Below, one piece after another: positions 1-11,189 of a stretch of 64,000 nt of DNA (positions within the stretch are counted from its first letter, which is position 1; every line of letters starts with the position of its first letter). The position numbers and the translations under genes are program-made. Source of the stretch: Sciurus carolinensis (taxonomy: Eukaryota > Chordata > Mammalia > Rodentia > Sciuridae). The notes below the pieces were generated by a model. It had not been told where the DNA came from. It searched no databases and worked only from the letters and a program-made list of their open reading frames with translations. The DNA is taken from NCBI RefSeq assembly GCF_902686445.1, contig NC_062232.1:73239440-73303439 (forward strand), in the 5' to 3' direction.

Positions 1-68
1 GAGTATGGAAACCAAGGTCTCACACATGCCAGGCAAGTGCTTTACCACTGAGCCACAACTCCAGCCCC
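1..68 (-). mobile_element. ID-type SINE, cut by window start
   Basis: On the minus strand this reads as the ID core with GTTGTGGCTCAGTGGTAAAG followed by CACTTGCCTGGCATGTG. That is the tRNA-derived head of rodent ID SINEs, transcribed by RNA polymerase III and moved by L1 proteins. Its A-rich tail lies outside the window. Confidence 0.8.
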
Positions 69-1821
69 TGTGCTTCATTTTTTGATAAATGTCTGTTTAG
101 TTCTATTGATTATATGTTGAATTGTTTTGGTGATAAATTTTCTGCATTCTTTATATATTTTGTATATTGTGTGTTTGAGTAGCTAGCAAAGATTTTCTCT
201 CATTGCATGGACTCTCCCTTCACACTCTTATTTCCTTTGCTGTGGAGAAGCTTTTGAAGTTGATGGCATCCCACTTTTTGATTTTTTGTTTTATTTCTTA
301 ACCTTTAGCCATCTTATTAAGGAAGTTAGTTTCTCTGCCATTATTTTAGAATGTTGCACCTGTTTTTTTTCTAGCAGTTCCAAATTTTCTGTTCTAGTTC
401 CTAAGTCTTCAATTCATTTTGAGTTGACTTCGGTGCAGGATGACAGATAGGGATCTAGTTTAATTCTTCTATATGTGGGTATCCAGTTTTCCCACCACAA
501 TGTGTTAAAAACACTTTCTTTTCTCCAACACAACATTTAGACAATTTTGTCAGGTATCAGATCACTGTATCTATCTGCATTTCCCTTTATTTCTTCTCTT
601 CCATTCCATTGGTATTCATGTCTCTTTTGATGCCAATACCATGCTGTTTTTGTCACTATAGCTTTGTAGTATTATTTGAGATCTGGTAAGGTTATGCCTC
701 CAGCATCTCTCTTCTTTGCCCATTCCTCCTTTTTATTCTTCCAAATAAGTTTTAGGACTATTTATCCTAGTTCTGTGAAAGATGTCATTGATATTTTGAT
801 GCCAATTGTATTGAATATATATAACACTTGGTAGTATGACCACTTTGACAATATTAATTCTGCCTATCTAACAACATAGGAGAGCTTTCCATCTTCTATG
901 GTCTTAATTTCTTTTTTCAGTGTTCCATAGTTTTCACTGAAGAGGTTTTTCACCTCATTAGTAAGATTTATTCTTGTTATTGTTTTCCTGACACTATTGT
1001 GAATGGAATACATTTCCTGATATTTTCTCAGCAGATTCATCATTTCCATATAGGAACACTATTGATTTATCAATATTGATCTTGTAACCTGTAACTTTCC
1101 TGATTTTACCAACTCTGGAAATCTTCTGGTGGAGATTTTGTCTCTTCTACATGTAGGAACATGTCATCAGTTAACAAAGATTCTTTGAATTTTTTGTTAC
1201 CTATTTGTATTCCTTTATTTTCCTCTATTGCCTGATTATTCCGTCTGGAGTTTTAAGAAATTTGAATAGGAGTGGTGACAACAAAAGATGAAGTTCTTCT
1301 TTTGTCCCTGACTTCAGAGAAAATGTGTTCAGTTTCTTTTTAATAGAATGTGTACATTGGGTTTGTCATATGTAGCTTTTACAATGTTGAGGTAAGTTCC
1401 TTCTATTCCTAAATTATTCAATATTTTATATATTTAAATATTTCTCTAATGTATTAATGATGCTGGATTTTGTCAAATACTTTTTCTGCATATATTGACA
1501 TGATCATGTGTTTCTTGTCCTTGATTGTATATATGTTTTAAATTACATTTGTTGATAGGTGAATGTTGAGCCAACCTTATCCTTGTATGAAACTCTGTTG
1601 CTCATGGTATACTATCTTCTTAATGTGTTTTTGTATGAAGGTTGATATTCCTTTACTAAGATTTTTTTGGTCAATGTTTATTAGGAATACAGGTTTAAAG
1701 TATTTTTTCCCTTCATATATTTTTGTCTGGTTTGAATGAGTGATGCTGACTTCATAGAATGAATTTGTGAGTTTTCCTACCATTCTATTTTAGGGCCTAA
1801 TTTGAAGAGGATTGATGTTTC

Positions 1822-2058
1822 TCCCCTTCTTCTTCTTCTTCTTCTTCTTCTTCTTCTTCTTCTTCTTCTTCTTCTTCTTCTTCTTCTTCTTCTTCTTCTT
1901 CTTCTTCTTCTTCTTCTTCTTCTTCTTCTTCTTCTCCTCCTCCTCCTCCTCCTCCTCCTCCTCCTTCTCCTGCTCCTCCTCCTCCTCCTTCTCCTGCTCC
2001 TCCTCCTCCTTCTTCTCTTCCTTTCTTTTACTTCTTCTTCTTCATCTTTTCTATTTAA
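1822..2058. repeat. Expanded (TTC)n-(TCC)n microsatellite
   Basis: About 36 near-perfect TTC units (1827-1934) run into about 25 TCC-rich units and a mixed tail ending in (CTT)4. On the minus strand this is (GGA)n-(GAA)n, an uninterrupted polypurine tract of over 200 bases next to the A-rich end of a minus-strand ID SINE. It therefore grew from the SINE tail. Polypurine-polypyrimidine mirror tracts of this type can form triplex H-DNA. The poly-Leu, poly-Phe and poly-Arg reading frames here are artefacts. Confidence 0.97.
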
Positions 2059-2133
2059 TTTTTTGCTGGTGCTCAAACCCACAACCTTGCACATACTAGA
2101 AAAGTGTTCTACTACCATGGTACACCTCCAACA
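2059..2133 (-). mobile_element. ID SINE whose tail became the microsatellite
   Basis: The minus strand shows a diverged ID core (GGTGTACCATGGTAGTAGAA, then GTATGTGCAAGGTTGTGGGT). Its 3' A-rich tail faces the GAA/GGA array at 1822-2058. It sits inside L1 ORF2, between the SLPTKKS segment and the NSFYE segment. Confidence 0.7.
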
Positions 2134-2346
2134 TCCTATTAGTTCATTAAAGGTCTGGTAGCAATCAGTTGAGAAAACATCTTGTCCTGCACTTTTCTTT
2201 GTTGGAAGACTTAATTTCTGCTCAGTGTTATTGATTGATACTGGTCTGCATAGGTTTTCTATGTCCTTGTGAATAAATTTTGAAAGGTCATATGTGTCTA
2301 GAAATTTATCAATATCTTCTAGATTTTCCAGTTTGTTGAAGTACAC

Positions 2347-2572
2347 ATCTTTTTTGGGGGGTGGGGAGGTTACTGAGGATTGAACTCAGAGGCATACAAC
2401 CACTGAGCCACATGCCCAGTCCTATTTTTTTTTTAATTTTATTTAGAGACAGGGTCTCATTGAGTTGCTCAGTGCCTTCCTTTTGCTGAGACTGACTTTG
2501 AAGTTATGATCCTCCTGTTTTAGCCTCCTTGGCTGCTAGTATTACAGGTGTGTGCACCAATCCCAGCAAGTC
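2347..2572 (-). mobile_element. B1-dID composite SINE
   Basis: Minus-strand B1-dID: a B1-like half with the antisense GTATTACAGGTGTGTGCACC box near 2540-2560, and an ID half (GAACTCAGAGGC, CACTGAGCCACATGCCC) near 2378-2420. Flanks GAAGTACAC (2338-2346) and GAAGTATAC (2573-2581) look like the target-site duplication. Inserted into minus-strand L1 ORF2. Confidence 0.85.
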
Positions 2573-2735
2573 GAAGTATACTTTTTCAAAATATATTCTA
2601 ATGATTCTTGGGATTTCAGACATGTTTGTATTGATATATTGCTTTTCATCTCTAATTTTCTTGATTTGAGTCTTCCCCATCTAACTTTTGGTTAGTTTGG
2701 CTATGTATTAATCAACATGTACCCAGTCCACTAAT

Positions 2736-5640
2736 AAGTCTTTCTAAGAAACGCTGTTCTTAAAATCATGTGCCTAAATAAAATAACTTTTAGCTCTCTA
2801 CCTTATTCTTTCTCTAGTCATAGATACTCATATTTTATAAATCCTACTTCACCATTAAATATTGAATATATCTCATTATATTCTTAATATGAATGACATG
2901 ACATTGGATTTCATGTTTTTAAAACATAATTGCAAATAATTTTCTATAATTAATATGGGGAATGATGAGGCTACATTTATCAACACAATAGGGAAAATAG
3001 TTGAACTTTCTATTGTTGATGTCTGGTTTGAAGATTTCTTTCTCTATACTTTTACTGTCTACTTATAAACATACATGTAAATATGCATGTGTTGATTCAT
3101 TATTGGTAGTCTCTCAGTTCCACACCTTCCTTCCTATGGTGTGTTCTGTCCTGGTAAACAATTACTCTGTTCTGTACTGGTGAATCAATTGGCCAGTGAT
3201 ATTTTCCAGTATCCACTGCAGCTGGTTATGTATTAAGTTTTGCCAGTTGGAGGTATCAGGGTAAACAAAGAGGTGGGATGAGTAAACCTTCTTTCTTTTG
3301 GTTCTGAACACACAATGTAGTTGCTGGTTGCTGCTGGAATAATAAAAGAAAGGGAACAACTGTAGATTCTAGGTTTTTGCCTGGTCAGTGACAGAACACT
3401 TTGGCAATAGCTATCATGACCGAAGTATGCTTATGCCAAGCAACTTTCCCAGGATATGGCAAAGTTTCAAAGAGCACAGAAGCATTTCTAACTTACGAAA
3501 TTCCAGTCCAGGGACTTTACCAGTTTTTCTGACCACTGAGTATAAATCTCTCTATAATGTTTTGTTTGTTTGTTTATTTGTTTTTTAGGAGTCACTCTTC
3601 CCTTCTTTTAGCTGTCAAATCTTTTCAATATTTTTGTAATATTGTATAAATAAAATCTCATGGGATTGAAATCCCTAACTTATTATTTGTTTTCCTAGCT
3701 AAACTCTGACCAATACTCTATTTCTTCCATTTAATGAAAAGTACTAATTGAAGTAGTGAAATGTACTGCTTTTTAAAAATAATATGTATATTTAAATAGA
3801 GGTTCAAATGTCTTCAATAATAACCTCATGCTGTGAACTCAAACACATGAGACTGTCTTGTTAGAAATGACTTCCCGTATTGTTTCTATGGAAGTTTCAT
3901 TGAGTTAAAATTCACAAACTAAACTTTCCTTTTGAAACATAACCCAAAGTCTAAATGCCAGAATTTCATTTATTAACTATGAAGGTAGAAACAGCATAAA
4001 TGTAGATTCCCAAGGATTACTATAATATGCACACTTAGATGACTTCTGATGCTTTCATAACTTGTCTTATAATAAGAAAGAAAAAAGTGATATAGTTTAA
4101 AAGATTAAAGTAGAGATAGTAAGGTAATAATATCAAGAAAAAATGATGAAAATATGAAATATTACTAAAAGATGATTCCAAAAGGTATTTGTGAATGTAT
4201 TATTTTTAGGAATATTAATAGGGAATACAAGATTAAAAATACATACTCAAATAATAAGGTAATATAATTACGACAATTATGTATGTCCAGTGAGGAATTG
4301 ATGCAGGTCATGTGACATTTTCTTATTTTTCCTTAGTTGTCTAAACTTTGCTACAAAATTTTGTTTTAAAACTCAGTTTAAGAATTAAATAAATTTTCTT
4401 AAGCACTGCATAATGACTTTCCCTGGCTGTGATTTTGACTAGATAAGTGCCTTTGTTAGTATTTCTATCTTATAAGAGATTTTAAAAATGCAAATAATAG
4501 AGTGTCAAAATATTTTTCTCACCAATCAGCACAATTGAAATCTATCAATAAGATATGAGTTTCCATGATAACACAATTCAAATTCAAATGCTATAAGAAT
4601 TAAGCAAGTACAGAAGTATATTTCAAAAAACTACTTGAATCAAAGCAGAATATATACAAAATGAGGTATTGTGGGGAAAACTGGGACTAAAAAAATACTT
4701 GAAAATTTCATTTCTGCATCAGTGTTCGGATGTGTATTTTCAGTAGTTCCTCTCGGATAATGGAAGTAAAATAAGATTTCAAACTTTTCGTTTCATGTAA
4801 TTGGGAATCATCTTTCTTGTTGAAAGCTGAATCTGCTAACAGGAAGTAAACACATTTTGTTAAATATTTATATAAAACAAACATTAAAATGCTATTTAAA
4901 TTATTTCAAACTTTGAAGTATTTACTTTAAAACTCTTTTAAGATTATTTTACAAAGGCAAAAAGAACCTCAGTGGCAATCTTTTTAAGGTTACACTTTAT
5001 AAATGTTCAATACTTATTCAGTCTTTAAAAAAGACTAATACACTAAGGCTTCTAACTTCATAGTCTATGCAAACACTAAGGCTTTTAACTTCATAGTATA
5101 TTAATGTTTCTTATTAATCATTCAGCATAACATTTTAGTTGTTAAATATGCTATAAATTTAATAAGTAAACAAAACAAAAATGTATAGCATAAAAATGAA
5201 TATTCATGAAGTACTCTACAATCACCATCTGCAAAAAGAAATAAAACATTACTAGCTACTCAGAACTATCCCACCAACCCTGTCTAATCTCAATCCTCTT
5301 ATCATCTCATTAGACATAATACTTACTATGACTTTTATGTTAATTACATATTTTTATTCTTCACATATTTTTTCTATGTATTAAACTCTAATATGTCAAT
5401 ATCTACATCTGTGTGTGTTTATGTGTGTGTGTGTTTTGGAGGAGTTCAAATATTCTAGATAATAAACGTGTGTGTAGACACTGATTGTATACATATTCTT
5501 CCATCATGGGTTTGAATTTTTATAATTCTAATGTGTTTCTGATGAATAGAGAATATATTAATCATTTATGTTATTCTGTTGTGCCTTGATTAGGAAGAAA
5601 TTCCCTTCCTGATAACTTGAAGTTATTCTCATCTTCGAAA
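2736..5640. other. Unassigned AT-rich DNA
   Basis: No gene recognised. 3220-3725 is less AT-rich and ends with TATAAATAAAATCTC and then AACTCTGACCAATACTC, which looks like the 3' part of an ERVL-type LTR, but no edges or duplication were found. The rest is unique-looking AT-rich sequence with a (TG)n patch near 5410-5435. The ORFs at 3001-3183, 3162-3359 and 3388-3588 show no recognisable domain. Confidence 0.5.
5041..5101. repeat. 33-bp imperfect tandem duplication
   Basis: Two adjacent copies of a unit starting CACTAAGGCTTCTAACTTCA: 5041-5073, and 5074-5101 for the second, shorter copy (TTT for TCT near its centre). Probably a replication-slippage duplication in otherwise unique sequence. 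Confidence 0.85.
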
Positions 5641-5649
5641 AGTTCTCCC

Positions 5650-6165
5650 TCTCATTTTGTGACTGGCCTATTTCTCACAGGCTGAGTCCAGTATTCACTC
5701 ATGTTGTATCATGTGACATGATTTCCTTACTTTTTAAAGCTGAAAAATATTACATTGTATGTATATACCACATTTCATTTATTAATTTAACTATGCAAAG
5801 ACACTTAGGTTGTTTCCTTTTTTGGGTAATATGTAGACAGATGCTATAATTATAAAAGTATTTCTTCTGGTCAATTTTGATTCTTTCATACACAACCTAG
5901 AGTGGAATTGCTGGATTACATGCTTAATATTTGGAGGAAAAATCCATACCAGTTTCAAAGTATTTTCCACAGTGCTATTTAATGTTCCCACTAATAATAA
6001 AAAGCTTTTCAACTTCATCATATTTTCACTAATATATTATTTCGTTATTTTTTAATAATAGGCATACTGATAAATGTGAAGTGGTATGTCATTGTGTTTT
6101 TAATTCCCAATTCCTGAAGGATCGGTGATGTTCAGTATCTTTTCAAATGCTTATTCATCATTTTT
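5650..6165 (-). mobile_element. Old L1 3' end (ORF2 C-terminal region)
   Basis: Typical antisense L1 phrases occur in order: GCTGAAAAATATTACATTGT, ATATACCACATTTCATTTAT, GAGTGGAATTGCTGGATTAC and GTGATGTTCAGTATCTTTTC. They correspond to the ORF2 C-terminal region and 3' UTR read on the minus strand. Highly diverged, so an ancient copy. It abuts the Tigger1 fragment. Confidence 0.75.
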
Positions 6166-6179
6166 ACACAGGCATACAA

Positions 6180-6485
6180 AGTTTTTTCCCAGTGTGCTTT
6201 TTTGCATGTTTCAGATATTGATTTTTTAACAAATTGTGACAAGACTGTTTCAAGCAAAACTATCAATGCCATTACTTCACAGCATATACCCAATTCATGT
6301 CTCTGTATCATCACATTTCAGTAGTTCTTGCAGTATTTCAAACATTTTAATGTTAAATTTTTTTATCATCTCTGTTATCATGATCTGTAATCAGTGATAT
6401 TTGATGTTTCAGGGTGCCATAAACCATGTCCATGTAAGATGGTGTACACAATTATAAATGTACTTGTGAAACTGGAGTTCTGAGA
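6180..6485 (+). mobile_element. Tigger1-like DNA transposon, first piece
   Basis: Matches my memory of mammalian Tigger1 before its transposase ORF: TGTGACAAGACTGTTTCAAG, TCATGTCTCTGTATCATCAC, TGATCTGTAATCAGTGATAT and GTGCCATAAACCATGTCCAT. The outer terminal inverted repeat is not seen. The element breaks at 6485, where an LTR inserted, and resumes at 7222. Confidence 0.75.
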
Positions 6486-7221
6486 TGAAACTTGATTCAC
6501 TGCTTCTGCTGGGAGGTAGGGACTACAGAAGCTGCAGGTCTCTGAATCAGAGAATTGTTGCAGCTCTTAATGGCAGACCAGACTCTCCAGTGTTGCAGCA
6601 GACCCCAGCAGCTCATCTTCAATTTCTACTTCTCTCTGGTTTCTTGTGTCATGAATTAGAAGAAGGAGATCCACAGACCAGGATGAGTGTAACCATAAGA
6701 TTTATTGATAACAGGAATACAAGTCTTGCAGCACAAGAAGAGACCCAATGGCTGGTTTTCTCCATGACTGTGCTAGTTTAGAGGTTTATATAGCAATTGG
6801 TGCACTGATATAGGTCCAAATTTATGCTAATAGAGACTTAGAAAGGTACTAACACTGTTGGTCAATTATTGAGGGCAAATTTCATTCAAGTTTGCCCCAG
6901 ATCCTTTTTCTTATGGTAGGCAGGAAGTGGGAAGTTGAGGTCTTCAGATAGAGCTGCAATGCTTTCTTGAGTGTGTATCTGCAGCAGGCATCACTACAGC
7001 ATGCAGTCAGTGGTTAGCAGGCCTTGGCATACTTTAGTGCTCTTACCACACGGGTCCACTGATCCTGTATGGGGTGGCTCCACCCAACAGAGGGTTCCAA
7101 CCCACTCAGGCTGCCATTGCAGCTACATGGCTTGGCAACTGGGAAGCCATGTCACTTACTTTGAATTCTCAACTGACTCACCATTCTCCTCCATTCCTAT
7201 CTTAAGGCCATCCTTATTTCA
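6486..7221 (-). mobile_element. Solo LTR of an endogenous retrovirus
   Basis: A 736-bp unit with TGAAA...TTTCA ends, flanked by an exact 5-bp duplication TGAGA (6481-6485 and 7222-7226). On the minus strand it has a TATA-like TATATAAACC, then about 100 bases downstream a TCAATAAATC polyadenylation signal, the order expected of U3-R-U5. Tigger1 sequence continues cleanly on both sides, so this is a solo LTR formed by LTR-LTR recombination, with no internal retroviral genes. The family is probably class I (5-bp duplications occur in several classes). The ORFs at 6485-6781 and 6971-7234 are chance frames. Confidence 0.8.
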
Positions 7222-7540
7222 TGAGAATAAATAATACTAAAATTAGACCATTAAAACCTCTACAATGGTCTCCAATTGTTCAACCAAAAACAAGACTCAC
7301 TTATCTCTCACTTTAAATCAAAAACTCTAAATGATTAAGTTTAGTGAAGATGCTCTATCAAAAGTTGATATAGGGCACAAGTTAAGTTGCTTGTGCCAAA
7401 CAGACAAATTACAAATGCAGAGGAAAAGTTCCTGAAAGAAGTTAAACACACATAAGAAAGTAAAATAGCTTTATTCCTAATAAACAATAAATTGTAGTGT
7501 TCTAGTTAGAAGATCAAACTAGACACACATTTTCTTCTTT
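7222..7540 (+). mobile_element. Tigger1-like DNA transposon, second piece
   Basis: Continues the first piece after the LTR: AAAATTAGACCATTAAAACC, TCTCTCACTTTAAATCAAAA, ATGATTAAGTTTAGTGAAGA and TTGTGCCAAACAGACAAATT, which is the N-terminal transposase region of Tigger1. It stops at about 7540, where an L1 entered, and resumes at about 11779. The possible duplication there is AGACACAC/AGACATAG. Confidence 0.8.
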
Positions 7541-7773
7541 TTGCGTGTGTTTTGTGCATTTTCTTTTTCTTTTCTTTCCCACATTTTTATTGGTACATTA
7601 TAGTTGTTCATACTGATGGGATCTATTGTTACATATTCATACATGCACAATATAACAACACAATTTGGCTAATATTACTCCGAGAGCTCCCCTGCTCCTC
7701 CGTAGCTCCCATACTTTGGTCCCTTTCCTCTATTGATTGCCCTTTGATTTTTATGAGATCTACCCTCACCTTT

Positions 7774-8969
7774 TTTTTTTCCATTTATTTATTAGGATTC
7801 ATTGTACACAAGTGGGGTACAACTGTTGTTTCTCTGGTTGTACATGAAGTAGAGTTGCACCATTTGTGTAATCATACATGTAGGTAGGGTAATGATATTT
7901 GTCTCATTCTGTTATTTTTCCTTCTCTCCACCCCTTCCCCACCCTTCTTTTTCCTCTGCACAATACATTCTTCCTTCATTCTTGCCTCCCTCCCATCCCC
8001 CGTTATATATCATCATCCAATTATCAGAGAGATCATTTGATCTTTGGTTTTTTGGGATTGGCTTATCTCACTTAGTATGATATTCTCCAACTGCATTCAT
8101 TTACCTGCAAATGCCATAATTTTTTTTTCTCTATATTTCATTGTGTATATATACCACAGTTTCTTTATCCATTTATCAACTGAAGGGTGTCTAGGTTGGT
8201 TCCAAAATCTAGCTATTGTGAATTGAGCAGCTATGAACATTGATGTGGCTGTATCACTGCAGTAAGCTGATTTTAAGTCCTTTGGGTATAGACCAAGGAG
8301 TGGGATAGCTGGGTGAAATGGTGTGTCCATTCCAAACTTTCTGAGGAATTTCCACACTGCTTTACAGAGTGGCTGCACCAATTTGCAACCCCACCAGCAA
8401 TGTATGAGTGTACCTTTTTCCCCACATCCTCTCCAACACCTATTGTTGCTTGTATTCTTGATAATAGCCGTTCTAATTGGGGTGAGATGGAATCTTAGTG
8501 TAGTTTTGATTGGCATTTCTCTTATTACTAGACATGTTGAACATATTTTCATATATCTGAGGATTGCTTGTAGATCTTCTGTGAAGTGTTTGCTCATTTC
8601 CTTAGCCCATTTATTGATTGGGTTATTTGTATTCTTGGTGTAAAATTTTTTGAGTTCTTTATAGATTCTGGAGATTAGTGCTCTATATGAAGTATGGGTG
8701 GCAAAGATTTTCTCCCACTCTGTAGGCTATCTCTTCATATTGTTGATAGTTTTCTTTGCTGAGAAAAAGCTTTTTAGCTTAAATCTATCCCAATTATTGA
8801 TTCCTGCTTTTATTTCTTGTGCTATGGGAGTCATGTTAAGGAAGTCTGATCCTAAGCCAACATGATGAAGATTTGGACCTACTTTTTCTTCTATAGGTGC
8901 AGGGTCTCTGGTCTGATTCCAAGGTCCTTGATCCATTTTGAGTTGAGTTTTGTGCAGGGTGAGAGATAG
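7774..8969 (-). mobile_element. Younger 5'-truncated L1 3' end
   Basis: A better kept L1 3' end on the minus strand. Poly(T) lies at about 7774, then the pyrimidine-rich 3' UTR complement, then a 166-residue open piece of the ORF2 C-terminus (8097-8597) with the Cys/His-rich [18 protein letters not shown] segment. The duplication is CTACCCTCACCTTT (7760-7773) against CTAACCTCACCTTT (8970-8983). It landed in the 3' UTR of an older L1 in the same orientation. Its 3' UTR lacks the TTAGGG array seen in two other copies. Confidence 0.9.
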
Positions 8970-9545
8970 CTAACCTCACCTTTGTTTTTGTTTTCCCTCT
9001 CTATCTTTCAAATATGGGAGAAAACATTTAAACCTTAACCTTCCATGTATGACTTATTTTGCTTAATGCAATGATCTCTAGCTCCATCCATTTTCCTGCA
9101 AATGCTATAATTTCACTTTTCTTTTTGTCTGATTAAAATTCCATTGTGTTTATATACTACATTTTATTTATCCATTCATTAATTGATGGACACCAAACCT
9201 GGTTCCATAGTTTGACTGTTATGAATTGTGCTGCAATAAACATGGGTATGCATGTATCACTGTAGTTAGATGACTAATACTTCAGCATAAATAACAAGAA
9301 GTGGTATAGGTGGGTCCTATGCTGTCCCATATCTAGTATTTTGAGTAGCCTCAATAATGAATCCCATAGTGTAAAAGTGTTTCTTTTACTCCATATCTTC
9401 TTCAGCGTTCATTATTCTTTGTATTCTTGACTGCCATTCTACTACTGTGAGTGGTAATCTCAGTATAGTTTTGATTTGCATTTCCAGATTGTTAATGATG
9501 CTAAATATTTTTATATAATTGTTGACCATTTGTATTTCTTCTTTT

Positions 9546-10222
9546 TTCTTTTTTTTAAGGAACAGCCTAAAAGAATGTTTATTCAGTGATAGCAGAGACA
9601 AGTCAGCATCTGTACAACCGTTTAAGGAAGAAGGATCACTTGTGGTGAGCACCAAGCCAGCTTTTAAGCAAAACTGTAAACCAGACCATTGTGTCTACCA
9701 TCAGGCCTTTGAGAAGGTCCAGGTTTAGGGCTGGCCTTAATTTGACAGTTCCTCCCAATGGCCTCTGATGGCACAATTCAGAGGCTAGCTCTGTATTTAA
9801 AATTCAAGGTTTTTCCTTAGTGTCCACATCATTGAGGCCTGCTAATAATTCTGCAAGAGGGGAAAAAAAAAGATTAGTTTTTAAAGTAGTTTTTAAAGTG
9901 TTCACTGTTTTATAAGAATCTAAGTCTGGACCAGAAAATCAGCATTAGTGCTTATAAAGTAAACAGTGCCAAATATTAGATTCATAAACTTTGGAGGTCA
10001 GTACTTTGAAAGACACTTGGACCATATTAGATTTGAAAACTTGTTTGTGAACGGTATTTTTCAACCCAGGGCAGGTTCCTGATTGTGGCCTCCGAGGGCT
10101 CCATAGCGGGGAGGCTCAGCTACCCAGCCGCCCCACAGTCGTCTGATCCGCGTAAGACCTTCAGCCGCCCACGAGCCGACCTCCGGACCCTGCAGCTCCG
10201 AGTTCGCACACAAACCCAACAC
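9546..10222 (-). pseudogene. RFC5: Processed retrocopy starting with an RFC5-like N-terminus
   Basis: A spliced-type retroposed transcript. Perfect 15-bp target duplication TGTATTTCTTCTTTT (9531-9545 and 10223-10237), a T-rich tract at the left edge (the poly(A) tail), and AATAAA on the minus strand (9578-9583) about 19 bases before the tail. The minus-strand 5' end is GC- and CpG-rich like a promoter-proximal first exon. The ATG at 10103 opens MEPSEATIRNLPWVEKYRSQ; IRNLPWVEKYR matches the N-terminus of RFC5, the 36-38 kDa subunit of the clamp-loader replication factor C. Five codons later the frame stops (SFQI then TAA near 10027). The rest does not look like the RFC5 AAA+ core and includes a polypyrimidine-CAG resembling a splice acceptor (9851-9871). 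The source transcript was therefore probably an alternative or partly unspliced isoform. Not protein coding. The RFC5 assignment rests on one short peptide recalled from memory. Confidence 0.72.
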
Positions 10223-11189
10223 TGTATTTCTTCTTTTGAGAAGTGTCTGTTTACCTCATTTACCCATTTATTAATTGTGTTATTTGATTTTTTTTTGGTG
10301 TAAAATTTTTTGAGCTCCTTATATATTCTAGGTATTAATCCTCTGTCAAAAGAGTAGCTAGAAAAAATTTTCTCCCATTGTGTGGGTTCTCTCTTCATGT
10401 TCTTAATTGCTTCTTTTGTGGTACAGAACCTTTTTAACTTGATATTATCCATTTATTAACTCTTGACTTTAGATGCTGATCTTTAGGTGTGGTTGCTTTT
10501 TGCCTAAAAGTGGTTGCTTGTGCCTAAAAGCAGGAGTGTTGACCCTAAATTTTCTTTTAGGAGTTGCATAGATTCTCATCTAATTCACAGGTCATGGCTC
10601 CATTTTGATTTGATTTTTTTTTGCAGGGTGAGAAATAAGCGTCTAGTTTCATTTTTCTTCTAATGGATAACCAGTTGTCCCAGCACCATTTATTAAAAAG
10701 TTGTCCTTCCTCCAATGTATGTTTTTGGTACCTTTGCCAAGGATCAGATGACTGTATGTATCTATATGTGTTTATCTCTGTTTCTTCTACTATGTACCAT
10801 TGGTCTGTGTCTGATTTTATGCCAGTACCAGGCAGTTTGTGTTACTATAGCTTTGATATTATGATGCCTCCAGAATAGCTTTTTTGGTCTAAAATTGCTT
10901 TGGCTATTCTGGGTCTTTTATCTTTTCAAAAAGAATTTTAGGACATTCAGTAAAGAATGTCATTGGTATTTTGATAGGAATTGCATTGAATAACTTTATT
11001 GTTTTGGAAGAATGGACATTTTTAACAACATTAATTCTGTCTGTATATGAACTTGGGAGGTCTTTCAATCTTCTGAGGTTTTCTTCAATTTTTTTCTTGA
11101 AAATTCTATAGTTTTCATTGTAAAACTCTTCTACCACCTTGGTTAGATATTTTAATCCTAGATGTTTTATTTTATTAAAAATATTGTGA

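Larger units (their letters stand above)
70..2735 (-). mobile_element. L1 ORF2 fragment, interrupted by two SINEs
   Basis: Read on the minus strand, the stretch carries degraded L1 ORF2. From right to left in the window it goes from the region before the reverse transcriptase, through the reverse transcriptase, towards the C-terminal region. Recognisable peptides are LENLEDIDKFLDTYDL and SLPTKKSAGQDVFS (1777-2346) and LTNSFYEVSITHSNQTK (1577-1783), which align with the same segments of the better kept L1 at 52168-53052. Many frameshifts and stops make it a dead copy. The ID SINE with its microsatellite (1822-2133) and the B1-dID (2347-2572) inserted into it later. Neither end shows a clear target-site duplication. 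Confidence 0.88.

Noticed and set aside
1777..2346. 189-residue ORF with a long poly-Arg tract and complementary poly-Leu and poly-Phe ORFs
   Set aside because: They are translations of the TTC/TCC microsatellite joined to decayed L1 ORF2; no gene.
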